From positions 1-13,193 of the forward strand of contig UROA01000048.1 in NCBI GenBank assembly GCA_900549355.1: a stretch of DNA of 13,193 bases. Direction: 5' to 3'. A program made the translations under genes and the position numbers. A model generated the notes under the pieces. The model made no database searches, had not been told where the DNA came from, and was given only the letters and a program-made list of their open reading frames with translations. The stretch comes from an uncultured Collinsella sp. GTDB lineage: Bacteria; Actinomycetota; Coriobacteriia; Coriobacteriales; Coriobacteriaceae. Of the stretch, positions 6,790-12,894 are shown piece by piece. Position 1 is the stretch's first letter, and every line of letters starts with the position of its first letter.

Positions 6790-6835
6790 GTTTCTCCTTT
6801 TTCCATGCGACCGGTCGGCTGCAGGCCTCGTAGGA

Positions 6836-6867
6836 CCCAGCCCAACCTTGGGCGCCCAATACTGGGC
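6836..6867. promoter_or_regulatory. Cluster of CCCA/TGGG palindromes in the guaB leader
   Basis: A perfect 12-bp palindrome TTGGGCGCCCAA (6848-6859) overlaps GCCCA/TGGGC (6854-6867) and CCCAA/TTGGG (6841-6852), with another CCCAG at 6836-6840. That is five half-sites in 32 bases. It begins immediately downstream of the predicted guaB -10, so a protein bound here could block guaB. A separate 10-bp palindrome, CGACCGGTCG, lies at 6808-6817. This is a candidate operator or leader hairpin; the binding protein is unknown. Confidence 0.4.
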
Positions 6868-6868
6868 A

Positions 6869-6897
6869 AGTATCTTAACGCACTTTGACTGCTACAA
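6869..6897 (-). promoter_or_regulatory. Predicted guaB promoter
   Basis: The minus strand has TTGTAG (plus 6892-6897), a 17-base spacer and GATACT (plus 6869-6874), a modest match to the consensus at ideal spacing. The -35 covers the same bases as the -10 of the divergent gene's predicted promoter. Transcription would start near 6862, giving a leader of about 73 bases. Confidence 0.45.
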
Positions 6898-6898
6898 T
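6890..6898 (+). promoter_or_regulatory. Predicted extended -10 promoter of the winged-helix gene
   Basis: TGCTACAAT is an extended -10 with 5/6 match to TATAAT. No good -35 is visible at 16-18 bases upstream. Transcription would start near 6905, about 78 bases before the chosen start codon. It shares bases 6892-6897 with the predicted guaB -35 on the other strand. Confidence 0.4.
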
Positions 6899-6982
6899 GC
6901 ATGATTTAAGAAGAGCACACGAGGGTTTGACGCAGGCTTTGCGTTTGCCCAGCAAACACTTTAGCGGGGAGACGTGGAGCGT

Positions 6983-7327
6983 ATGGAGTACAAGACGACG
7001 GCAAAGTTGGTCATTCAAGCGTGCGACAAGGATCTGCCGGGCGTGTTCGGCCACGGCTGCGTCTTGCTGCTGCAGGGTATTGCCCGCGAGCACTCGCTCA
7101 ACCGCGCCGCCAAGAGCATGGGCATGGCGTATTCCAAGGCATGGCGCATTGTGAACGAAGCCGAAGGCCAGCTGGGCTGCAAGCTCATCGAGCGCGACGG
7201 CGCCCGTGGATCCACCCTCACCCCCGCCGGAGAGCGAGCCATAGCGGTCTACGAGGAGCTGCAGACCGACATCAACAACGTCATCGCCACCAAAGCCAAC
7301 GCCCTCATCGCCAGCATCAAAAAGTAG
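6983..7327 (+). CDS. ModE/LysR-type one-domain winged-helix DNA-binding protein
   Basis: The 114-residue product resembles the N-terminal DNA-binding domain of ModE-type regulators. A winged helix-turn-helix spans roughly residues 20-85, with recognition-helix region SLNRAAKSMGMAYSKAWRIV, followed by the wing GCKLIERDGARGSTLTPAGE and a C-terminal helix. The molybdate-binding (TOBE/Mop) or LysR effector domain is absent, so any ligand sensing is unexplained. I chose ATG 6983; an in-frame GTG at 6974 would add three residues, but the GGGGAG motif at 6966-6971 is too close to it. It is divergent from guaB, with overlapping promoter elements, and its stop overlaps the convergent PLP-fold gene by 11 bases. 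The target is unknown; guaB, itself or the neighbour are the obvious candidates. Confidence 0.85.
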   Translation: MEYKTTAKLVIQACDKDLPGVFGHGCVLLLQGIAREHSLNRAAKSMGMAYSKAWRIVNEAEGQLGCKLIERDGARGSTLTPAGERAIAVYEELQTDINNVIATKANALIASIKK

Positions 7328-8321
7328 CTGATTTGCGGAGGGCGTTGTCTAGGACGGACGCTACGACCAGGGGGTCGTCGGTGCCGGCGAAGAGGCGAAT
7401 GGTGCTCCCTTGCTTGCCGCGTGGGGCCGAAAGGCGCGTCGTTGCGCCGCCGGCGGGCGATGTACGAAACTCCCCCGGCAAAGCATCGAAGAAATCACCC
7501 GCACTGCGCTCGATAAGGTCAAACTCAACTGCCGGGCCAAAGCCGTGCTCGAGGATTCCTGTCGCAACCGCATGGTCGGGATGCGAGCTCAGCCCGGGAT
7601 AGCGCACGTTGCGCACCATCTCATTGGCAGCCAGATACTCGGCCAGCGCACGTGCGCGGTCGAAATGTGCCTGCATGCGGGCATCGAGCGAGCCCAGCCC
7701 GCGCTCCAGCACACCGGCCTCGTCAGCAGGCATATCAAGCTTGGCCAAGCCACAGCCCTCAAGCAGGGCATGCGCGCACTCGGCCGCGGCATCCACGCGA
7801 TGGCGCTTGAGCTGCGAGCGCGCGACCGATACGGCAACCAACTTGCGCGGAGCATCACCGGCGCATACGCGATCGAGCGCCTCAAGCGACAGCGCAGCAC
7901 CCAGCTGCAGCGAATCGCAGCCAAAAGCCGACGCCACCGTGTTATCCACCACAAACAGCGCGTGGGCCTCACGAGCAGCGCGACCCAGAGCGCGCAGATC
8001 GGGCACACGCAGACCAAACCCGCCGATGGAGTTGACGAACCACCACAGGTGCGGACCCTCAGCGTCAAACGAGCCGGCAAAGCCACCGGACGCCGCAGCA
8101 AACGCCTCGACAGACGGCTCCCCCACCATCACAACATCGCAGCCGTCAAATCCGCTCGCAAACGCATCGGCAAAATCGTCCGCAAAGGCCACCAGGCGGT
8201 CACCGGGACGCACAATCCCCAACAAAGACAGCGCCGCCGGCACATGCAGGGCCGCAACAAGACGCGCCTCACGCGCGCCGGTCCTTACAGCCCAGGACTC
8301 TTCTAGCTGCTGTACATCCAC
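7317..8321 (-). CDS. Degenerate Cys/Met-metabolism PLP-fold protein, probable pseudoenzyme
   Basis: The 334-residue product resembles the cystathionine gamma-synthase/lyase family. Recognisable pieces are VVDNTVAS (124-131, D126 would pair with the cofactor ring nitrogen), YPGLSSHPDHAVA (241-253), GFGPAVEF (260-267) and IRLFAGTDDP (308-317). Where the family has S-x-T-K with the PLP-binding lysine, this protein reads SVARSQLKRH (165-174), placing R168 at the lysine position. About 60 N-terminal residues, including the usual YSR/NPT region, are missing. A PLP Schiff base therefore looks unlikely unless K172 substitutes. GTG 8321 is preferred because AAGGGG lies nine bases upstream; in-frame ATG 8339 lacks a ribosome binding site. 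The reading frame is long and intact. Function unknown. Confidence 0.75.
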   Translation of the reverse strand: MDVQQLEESWAVRTGAREARLVAALHVPAALSLLGIVRPGDRLVAFADDFADAFASGFDGCDVVMVGEPSVEAFAAASGGFAGSFDAEGPHLWWFVNSIGGFGLRVPDLRALGRAAREAHALFVVDNTVASAFGCDSLQLGAALSLEALDRVCAGDAPRKLVAVSVARSQLKRHRVDAAAECAHALLEGCGLAKLDMPADEAGVLERGLGSLDARMQAHFDRARALAEYLAANEMVRNVRYPGLSSHPDHAVATGILEHGFGPAVEFDLIERSAGDFFDALPGEFRTSPAGGATTRLSAPRGKQGSTIRLFAGTDDPLVVASVLDNALRKSATF

Positions 8322-8343
8322 AAGGCACCGCCCCTTCATAAGC

Positions 8344-8379
8344 AAAAACCCACGATGCGGGTGTTCCCCGCATCGTGGG
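8344..8379 (-). terminator. Strong intrinsic terminator after the GH32 gene
   Basis: Arms 8349-8361 and 8367-8379 form a perfect 13-bp GC-rich stem with a five-base loop, followed on the minus strand by five T residues (8348-8344). It lies 38 bases after the GH32 stop and 22 bases before the preferred start of the PLP-fold gene. It therefore closes the sucrose operon and also falls in the leader of the next gene. Confidence 0.9.
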
Positions 8380-8389
8380 CAACGGCTGC

Positions 8390-8395
8390 AGTATA
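8390..8395 (-). promoter_or_regulatory. Possible -10 element for the PLP-fold gene
   Basis: The minus strand reads TATACT (5/6 to consensus) between the GH32 stop and the terminator. No good -35 is present at 16-18 bases. If used, transcription would start near 8383, directly ahead of the terminator hairpin, and would have to pass it to reach the gene. Confidence 0.3.
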
Positions 8396-8417
8396 GCGCC
8401 GATATGCGACGAATCGC

Positions 8418-9959
8418 CTAGATGTTGAGCGCGTGGTAGGTCACGTTCGCACCCGGAGTGTCAACGGTCACGCCATAGGCCTCGGGATAGATGCGCGTCG
8501 AAAACACGAGCGAGCCATCGTTCACAAACACCTCGACCGACGAGACATCGCCAACAATGCGCACGTTGCGCACCTCGTCGACGGGCTCCCAGCGCACGGT
8601 ACGACCGCAGCCGGCAGAAGCGCGACCTTCATCGGTATATCGCATCTCAAAGCGCGCGGGAAGCTCGCCCTCGGCGGGCACAAACACCAGTTTCAGCTCG
8701 CCATCTACGGTCGCGGCAAACGCGCCGTCGACACCGTCGACAACAACATCAAAGCAGGTATCGCCGGCAACCTCCAACGAGCCCGCCCCCACACGCACCG
8801 AGGCATAATGGTGCTCAATCTCGCGCGCCGGCTGTTGCAGCACCACGCCGCCAGCACCGGCTGTAAGCTCACGCGGCACTGTCATGCAGTGCTGCCAGCC
8901 GCACGCCACGGTGGGCGCATTGTCATAGGTCGGCTCATCGGGCATGCCCATCCAGCCAATCAGAATGTGGCGACCATCCTCGGCCGTGAACTCCTGCGGA
9001 GCATAGAAGTCAAAGCCGGCGTCCCACAGGCGAAACTCGCCCAGCTCACAAGCGTCCTTGCCACCCGTAATGTTACCCGTAACGGGCATGTAGCCCGCTG
9101 CATACACATTGCCGCGGTCCCAACGGTCGCCCTCGAGCCCCTGGGGAGAGAAAGACAGAAACCTTGCCGGCACGCCGCCATCCGCCTCAAGCTCCAGATA
9201 CCCCGGGCACTCCCACATAAAGCCAAAGCGCTCGGGGGTAGACACGCGGCTCTCGAGCTCCCAACTCAGCATATCGGCCGAGCCATACACCAGGATCTCG
9301 CCCATATCGCGCCCGGCACCCTCGCCGTGCATGGCGCAAAATCGACTATCGACATGCGGCCCATCCACGCGACGACGCGCGCCCAGCACCATGTGATAAC
9401 GCCCGTCCGCGTCACGCCACACCTTGGGATCGCGCACATGACAGGTCAAATCCTCGGGATAATCCTCGGACGCCAGCACCACGCGCTTTTGGCTGAACTC
9501 CCGACCGGCAAGGCCATCAACGCTCTCGACATAGACAGTATCGGCGCGGCGGCCGGTATTGACGTAGTCGTACGTGCCGTCTGCATCGGAGAGTTTAACG
9601 TTGCCTGTGTACAGTACGCGAATGCGGCCGTCCTCGGCAAGCGCGGAGCCCGAATACACGCCATGGCAATCGAACGGCTCGTCGGGCAGCAGCGGGGCAC
9701 CAACGTAGTCCCACGTCATAAGATCGCGACTCGTCGCATGACCCCAGGCCTTAACGCCACCCTCGACATCAAACGGCGCATATTGAAAATAAGCGTGGAA
9801 CACGCCGCCTGCTTGGCAAAGACCGTTGGGGTCGTTGAGCCAACCCGTGGGCGGCATAATATGGAAGTGCTGACCATACACGCCATGACCGCACTCAGAG
9901 GCGGCAGCGTCAACAGCGGCAACCAGCTTTGCGAGGTCGCGACCAAGTGCATTAGACAT
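8418..9959 (-). CDS. scrB: GH32 sucrose-6-phosphate hydrolase (beta-fructofuranosidase)
   Basis: The 513-residue cytoplasmic protein belongs to glycoside hydrolase family 32, which cleaves terminal beta-fructofuranosyl bonds. The five-bladed propeller carries the nucleophile D43 in WLNDPNG (40-46), the transition-state stabiliser D177 in VRDPKVW and the acid/base E250 in WECPG. The last 130 or so residues form the usual beta-sandwich. No signal peptide is present, consistent with an intracellular substrate. The ATG at 9959 has AGGA eight bases upstream. It follows the EIIBC permease gene by 106 bases without its own evident promoter or operator and ends at a strong terminator, so it is likely in one transcript with it. 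Sucrose-6-phosphate is the inferred substrate; short fructo-oligosaccharides are possible. Confidence 0.93.
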   Translation of the reverse strand: MSNALGRDLAKLVAAVDAAASECGHGVYGQHFHIMPPTGWLNDPNGLCQAGGVFHAYFQYAPFDVEGGVKAWGHATSRDLMTWDYVGAPLLPDEPFDCHGVYSGSALAEDGRIRVLYTGNVKLSDADGTYDYVNTGRRADTVYVESVDGLAGREFSQKRVVLASEDYPEDLTCHVRDPKVWRDADGRYHMVLGARRRVDGPHVDSRFCAMHGEGAGRDMGEILVYGSADMLSWELESRVSTPERFGFMWECPGYLELEADGGVPARFLSFSPQGLEGDRWDRGNVYAAGYMPVTGNITGGKDACELGEFRLWDAGFDFYAPQEFTAEDGRHILIGWMGMPDEPTYDNAPTVACGWQHCMTVPRELTAGAGGVVLQQPAREIEHHYASVRVGAGSLEVAGDTCFDVVVDGVDGAFAATVDGELKLVFVPAEGELPARFEMRYTDEGRASAGCGRTVRWEPVDEVRNVRIVGDVSSVEVFVNDGSLVFSTRIYPEAYGVTVDTPGANVTYHALNI

Positions 9960-9989
9960 ATCAAAGTCCTAACGGATCGAAAGTAACAA

Positions 9990-10046
9990 GGCGCCAGAGG
10001 TCGGCACCAGATACGGGAAACGCCCGCGAGCATACAACCCGCGGGC
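9990..10046 (-). promoter_or_regulatory. Two hairpins in the permease-hydrolase spacer
   Basis: GCCCGCG/CGCGGGC (10022-10028, 10040-10046, 11-base loop) is followed on the minus strand by G and three T, a weak terminator-like tail. A second 6-bp stem with a G·U pair joins 9990-9995 to 10003-10008. They may reduce readthrough or act as processing/stability elements that set the permease-to-hydrolase ratio. No promoter was seen in this spacer. Confidence 0.35.
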
Positions 10047-10065
10047 ACCCCTCAATCAAAAGCTC

Positions 10066-11466
10066 TTAGGCCTGCACGGAAGCCTTGGGCTCGTCCTTGT
10101 ACAGGACAAACGAGACGCCAAAGGAAACCAGCGCGGCGACCGCAAACATGATCGCGTACTGCACGGGCTGGGCCAGGCACAGCAGGATACCGAAGATACC
10201 GGTAACGCCGGTGCCGGAAGCAGCAAGCGAGGTGAGCGCGCAGACCAGGGCACCGCAACCGCCGCCGATGCAGCCGGCGATGAAGGGCTTAAAGAAACGC
10301 AGGTTCACGCCGAAGATGGCAGGCTCGGTAATGCCCATGAAGGCGGACAGAGCCGAAGGAAGCGCCAGGCCCTTGATCTTGGCATCGCGGGTCTTAAAGG
10401 CAACGGCGAGCGCAGCGCCACCTTGGGCGATATTGGCAGCGCTAGCGATGGGCAGCCAGTAAGTCACGCCGTACTGGGCGAGCTGACCCAGGTCAATGGC
10501 GGTGTACATCTGGTGGATACCGGTAACGACCGTGGGAGCATAGAACAGGCCGACGATAAAGGAACCGATGCCGAAGGGCAGGGTCAGCAGGGCCTGGATC
10601 AGACCGAGGATGGCGTTCTCGGCCCAGACAAAGATGGGGCCGACGGCAACGAGCGTCACGAGCACGGTCACGAACACCGAAACGAGCGGGGTCACAAAGA
10701 GGTCAAACATCTCGGGGACAACCTTGTGGAGGCGCTTCTCGAGGAAGGCCAGAATGGCGCAGGCGATGACGATCGGGATCACATGGCCCTGATAACCGAC
10801 CCACTCAAAGCTGTACACGCCGGGAATGACAGTGACCATGGTCTGCACGCCCTCGGAGGCAACCGTATAGGCGCTCTGCAGCGAGGAGTTGATGAATGCA
10901 CCACCGACGACGGCGCCCAGATACGGGTTGGCGCCAAAGGCCTTAGCGGCGGAGTAACCGATCAGGATCTGCAGAATGCCAAAAGACGTGCCCGAGACCA
11001 GGTCGGCAATCTTATAAATAAAGTTATTGGTGTCGAGCGCGATAAAGCCGTTGGAGGCCATAAAGTTGAGGGCGCTCATAATGCCCAGCAGCAGGCCCGA
11101 GGCCACGATGGCGGGGATGATGGGGACAAAGACGTCGCCGAGCACCTTAATGGCACGCATAAAGATGTTCTGCTGCTGCGCCGCTGCCTCCTTGACCTCG
11201 GCCTTGGTGGCAGCCTCGACGCCGCTGAGCGCAATGAACTCGTCGTAGACCTTGTTGACGGTGCCAGTGCCAAAAATAATCTGGAGCTGGCCCTGGGCCT
11301 CAAAGACGCCCTTGGCGCCGTCGATATTCTCGAGGGCCTCCTTGTCGACCTTGGCGTTATCGGCAATCACAAGGCGCAGACGCGTAGCGCAGTGTGCGGC
11401 CGAAACAACGTTGCCGGCGCCACCGATGTTGTCGAGCACCTCTTGGGCTGATTTGCGGTAGTCCAT
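10066..11466 (-). CDS. scrA: PTS EIIBC permease, sucrose-type
   Basis: This membrane permease imports and phosphorylates its sugar using phosphate from EIIA. The 466-residue protein has an N-terminal EIIB domain (about 1-85) with the phosphorylatable C26 in SAAHCATRLRLVI. A linker follows, then an EIIC domain with many hydrophobic segments from about residue 105 to 455. The EIIC signature GITEPAIFGVN has its key glutamate at E381. There is no EIIA domain, so a partner EIIA must come from elsewhere. ATG 11466 is chosen because a purine-rich GGAAAGGGAAG lies just upstream; the longer frame to 11499 would translate that ribosome binding site. Two LacI-type operators flank its promoter. Sugar specificity is inferred from the GH32 and repressor neighbours; trehalose-type permeases are close relatives. 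Confidence 0.93.
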   Translation of the reverse strand: MDYRKSAQEVLDNIGGAGNVVSAAHCATRLRLVIADNAKVDKEALENIDGAKGVFEAQGQLQIIFGTGTVNKVYDEFIALSGVEAATKAEVKEAAAQQQNIFMRAIKVLGDVFVPIIPAIVASGLLLGIMSALNFMASNGFIALDTNNFIYKIADLVSGTSFGILQILIGYSAAKAFGANPYLGAVVGGAFINSSLQSAYTVASEGVQTMVTVIPGVYSFEWVGYQGHVIPIVIACAILAFLEKRLHKVVPEMFDLFVTPLVSVFVTVLVTLVAVGPIFVWAENAILGLIQALLTLPFGIGSFIVGLFYAPTVVTGIHQMYTAIDLGQLAQYGVTYWLPIASAANIAQGGAALAVAFKTRDAKIKGLALPSALSAFMGITEPAIFGVNLRFFKPFIAGCIGGGCGALVCALTSLAASGTGVTGIFGILLCLAQPVQYAIMFAVAALVSFGVSFVLYKDEPKASVQA

Positions 11467-11515
11467 GACTTCCCTTTCCTCCAACGGGCGCATCTGCACC
11501 CGGCCATCTTTGACA

Positions 11516-11543
11516 CTTATACTGTAATCGTTTTCAGTTTCAT
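11516..11543 (-). promoter_or_regulatory. Promoter of the permease-hydrolase operon
   Basis: The minus strand has ATGAAA (plus 11538-11543), a 16-base spacer and TATAAG (plus 11516-11521), 4/6 and 5/6 to consensus. The spacer contains an entire operator (11523-11536), so repressor binding would exclude RNA polymerase directly. Confidence 0.65.
11523..11536. promoter_or_regulatory. LacI-family operator O1 at the permease promoter
   Basis: TGTAATCGTTTTCA is a near-palindrome of the TGNAANCGNTTNCA class bound by LacI-family repressors (and cre-like sites). It lies between the -35 and -10 of the permease promoter and is identical to the second site 26 bases upstream. Confidence 0.82.
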
Positions 11544-11548
11544 ATGTC

Positions 11549-11562
11549 TGTAATCGTTTTCA
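11549..11562. promoter_or_regulatory. LacI-family operator O2 upstream of the permease promoter
   Basis: This is a second exact copy of TGTAATCGTTTTCA, 26 bases centre to centre from O1. That spacing is about 2.5 helical turns, which would put the two sites on opposite faces of the DNA. It lies just upstream of the -35. Duplicate identical 14-mers in one spacer make chance very unlikely. Confidence 0.82.
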
Positions 11563-11651
11563 TAGTAGGGTGAACGGTAGGAAAAAGCCGGCGAATGGTA
11601 GTTTTGGGACAAAAAACGGGGGACTCAAAGGCGGGCAGGCACGATCAAGAC

Positions 11652-12632
11652 CTAGACATTCATCAACTGATGGCCGAGCTTAAGCGTCTTTAGGCCGTTC
11701 TCCCCCTCCGCGCCATCGAGCGTGTTGAGCAACATATTGGTCGCCTCGACACCGCTGGTCAGGTAGCCGTAATGCACGGTGGGAATGCCGCCCGTCAGCG
11801 CGCGCAAAAACGCGTTGTCGCCGAAACCGCTCACGCGGTGCATGCCCTCGCCCATGCCGCGAACCTCATCGATGGCACGCAGCGCGCCCGCCGCCATGGT
11901 GTCGGTCGCGCAGGCGATAAACGAAACATCGGGAGCGACGGAAAGCAGCTCACGCGCCGTACCATAGCCCGAGTCGAGCGTAAACGAGCCCAGGCGAATC
12001 AAGGCGGCATCGAGCGGGTTGCCCGCGGCGCGCAAGCCGGCCTCAAAACCGCGACGACGGTCGAAACCGGCCGCGCGGTCCTCATCCGTAACTCCGATGT
12101 AGGCAATCTTGCCATCCAAGCGACCCGCAAGCGCATGGCCGAGCTCAAAGGCAGCCTCGTAATCGTCGTGATAGACACATGCCGCGCCCTCGACATGTTG
12201 GCCGATCAACACAATGGGCACGCGGCACGACTCAATCGCGCGACGGTGCTCGTCGGTGATCATGGTTGCCACCAGCACAATGCCATCGACCGGGTGGTTT
12301 TGGAATAAATCGAGGTATTCGAGCTCGCGATTGGCCACGTTATCGGTATTGGCAAGCAGCATCTGGTAGCCACGGCGACCGAGCACCTGGCCAATACCGG
12401 CGGTAATGCGGCTTACGGATTCCGAGTTAATCTTAGGTACGATGACGCCGATGAGCTTGGTGGAACCGGTGCGCAGCGCGCGAGCCTGGCTGGACCGCAC
12501 GTATCCGGTCAACTCAATCGCCTGCTTAATGCGATTGGCCTTATCGGCCGAGATATATCCACCGTTAAGATACCGCGAGACCGCGGCGCTCGAAACGCCC
12601 GCCAGCTCGGCCACATCTTTCATCTTTACCAC
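11652..12632 (-). CDS. scrR: LacI-family repressor of the sucrose genes
   Basis: The 326-residue protein has an N-terminal LacI helix-turn-helix (about residues 3-50, containing VAELAGVSSAAVSRYLNGG) with a hinge near 50-58. A periplasmic-binding-protein-like effector domain runs to the end (LIGVIVPKIN, DGIVLVATM, SGFGDNAFLRAL). GTG 12632 is chosen because AGGGG lies five bases upstream and the product then begins MVKMKDVAELAG, the usual LacI start. An upstream in-frame ATG at 12674 would translate through the operator. It lies 185 bases upstream of the permease gene, same strand. Sites at 11523, 11549 and 12648 fit a shared operator, suggesting repression of the operon and of itself. The inducer, perhaps sucrose-6-phosphate or fructose, is not shown by the sequence. 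Confidence 0.93.
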   Translation of the reverse strand: MVKMKDVAELAGVSSAAVSRYLNGGYISADKANRIKQAIELTGYVRSSQARALRTGSTKLIGVIVPKINSESVSRITAGIGQVLGRRGYQMLLANTDNVANRELEYLDLFQNHPVDGIVLVATMITDEHRRAIESCRVPIVLIGQHVEGAACVYHDDYEAAFELGHALAGRLDGKIAYIGVTDEDRAAGFDRRRGFEAGLRAAGNPLDAALIRLGSFTLDSGYGTARELLSVAPDVSFIACATDTMAAGALRAIDEVRGMGEGMHRVSGFGDNAFLRALTGGIPTVHYGYLTSGVEATNMLLNTLDGAEGENGLKTLKLGHQLMNV

Positions 12633-12647
12633 GAGCACCCCTGTCAT

Positions 12648-12661
12648 TGAAATCGCTTTCA
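12648..12661. promoter_or_regulatory. LacI-family operator O3 in the repressor leader
   Basis: TGAAATCGCTTTCA matches the two permease operators at 12 of 14 positions and is itself a near-perfect palindrome. It lies 16 bases upstream of the repressor start codon and just downstream of a TATCAT -10-like hexamer (plus 12664-12669), so it would give autorepression by blocking initiation. Confidence 0.78.
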
Positions 12662-12750
12662 CCATGATACCCAACCCATGCCAGCAAATTGAGCAAATGA
12701 GACGGGCCCATGGATCATTTCAACCGCCCAGGTCGAGCAAACGTCAGCGA

Positions 12751-12850
12751 GCGGGCAGCTGCCGTGGCGAGGTGCCGCGAAAGAGGAGCGAAGCGTACTT
12801 TATGTACGCGAGCGACGGTTTGAGCGGCAGATCATCCGGCAGATGCCTGC
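12751..12850. repeat. Structured intergenic repeat, copy 2
   Basis: This 100-base palindromic element shares its core (12773-12829) with 5198-5253. An outer helix pairs 12751-12764 with 12837-12850 (13 of 14 positions, one G·U on the plus strand). A middle helix is TGCCGC/GCGGCA (12773-12778, 12824-12829), and the inner hairpin is GCGTAC/GTACGC with loop TTTAT (12793-12809). The outer helix sequence differs from copy 1 although a helix is kept in both. It lies between the repressor and the right-edge gene, in the same plus-strand orientation as copy 1. Confidence 0.75.
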
Positions 12851-12864
12851 GCAGCGTCGAGCGG

Positions 12865-12888
12865 TCCGGCGTTTGTTAAAACGCCGGA
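12865..12888 (-). terminator. Hairpin after the right-edge gene, possible terminator
   Basis: Arms 12865-12874 and 12879-12888 make a perfect 10-bp stem around a four-base loop, six bases after the stop codon of the right-edge gene. On the minus strand it has no T run after the stem, so intrinsic termination may be poor. It could instead protect the 3' end. The adjoining structured repeat follows 15 bases later. Confidence 0.5.
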
Positions 12889-12894
12889 ACATAG

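Noticed and set aside
6790..6862. Purine or other riboswitch in the guaB leader
   Set aside because: The leader of about 73 bases has simple palindromes only; I saw no three-way junction with the conserved purine-riboswitch loop sequences.
11563..11651. Terminator for the repressor gene near the T6 run on the minus strand around 11611-11616
   Set aside because: There is no stable hairpin directly before the T run, so readthrough from the repressor into the permease gene remains possible.
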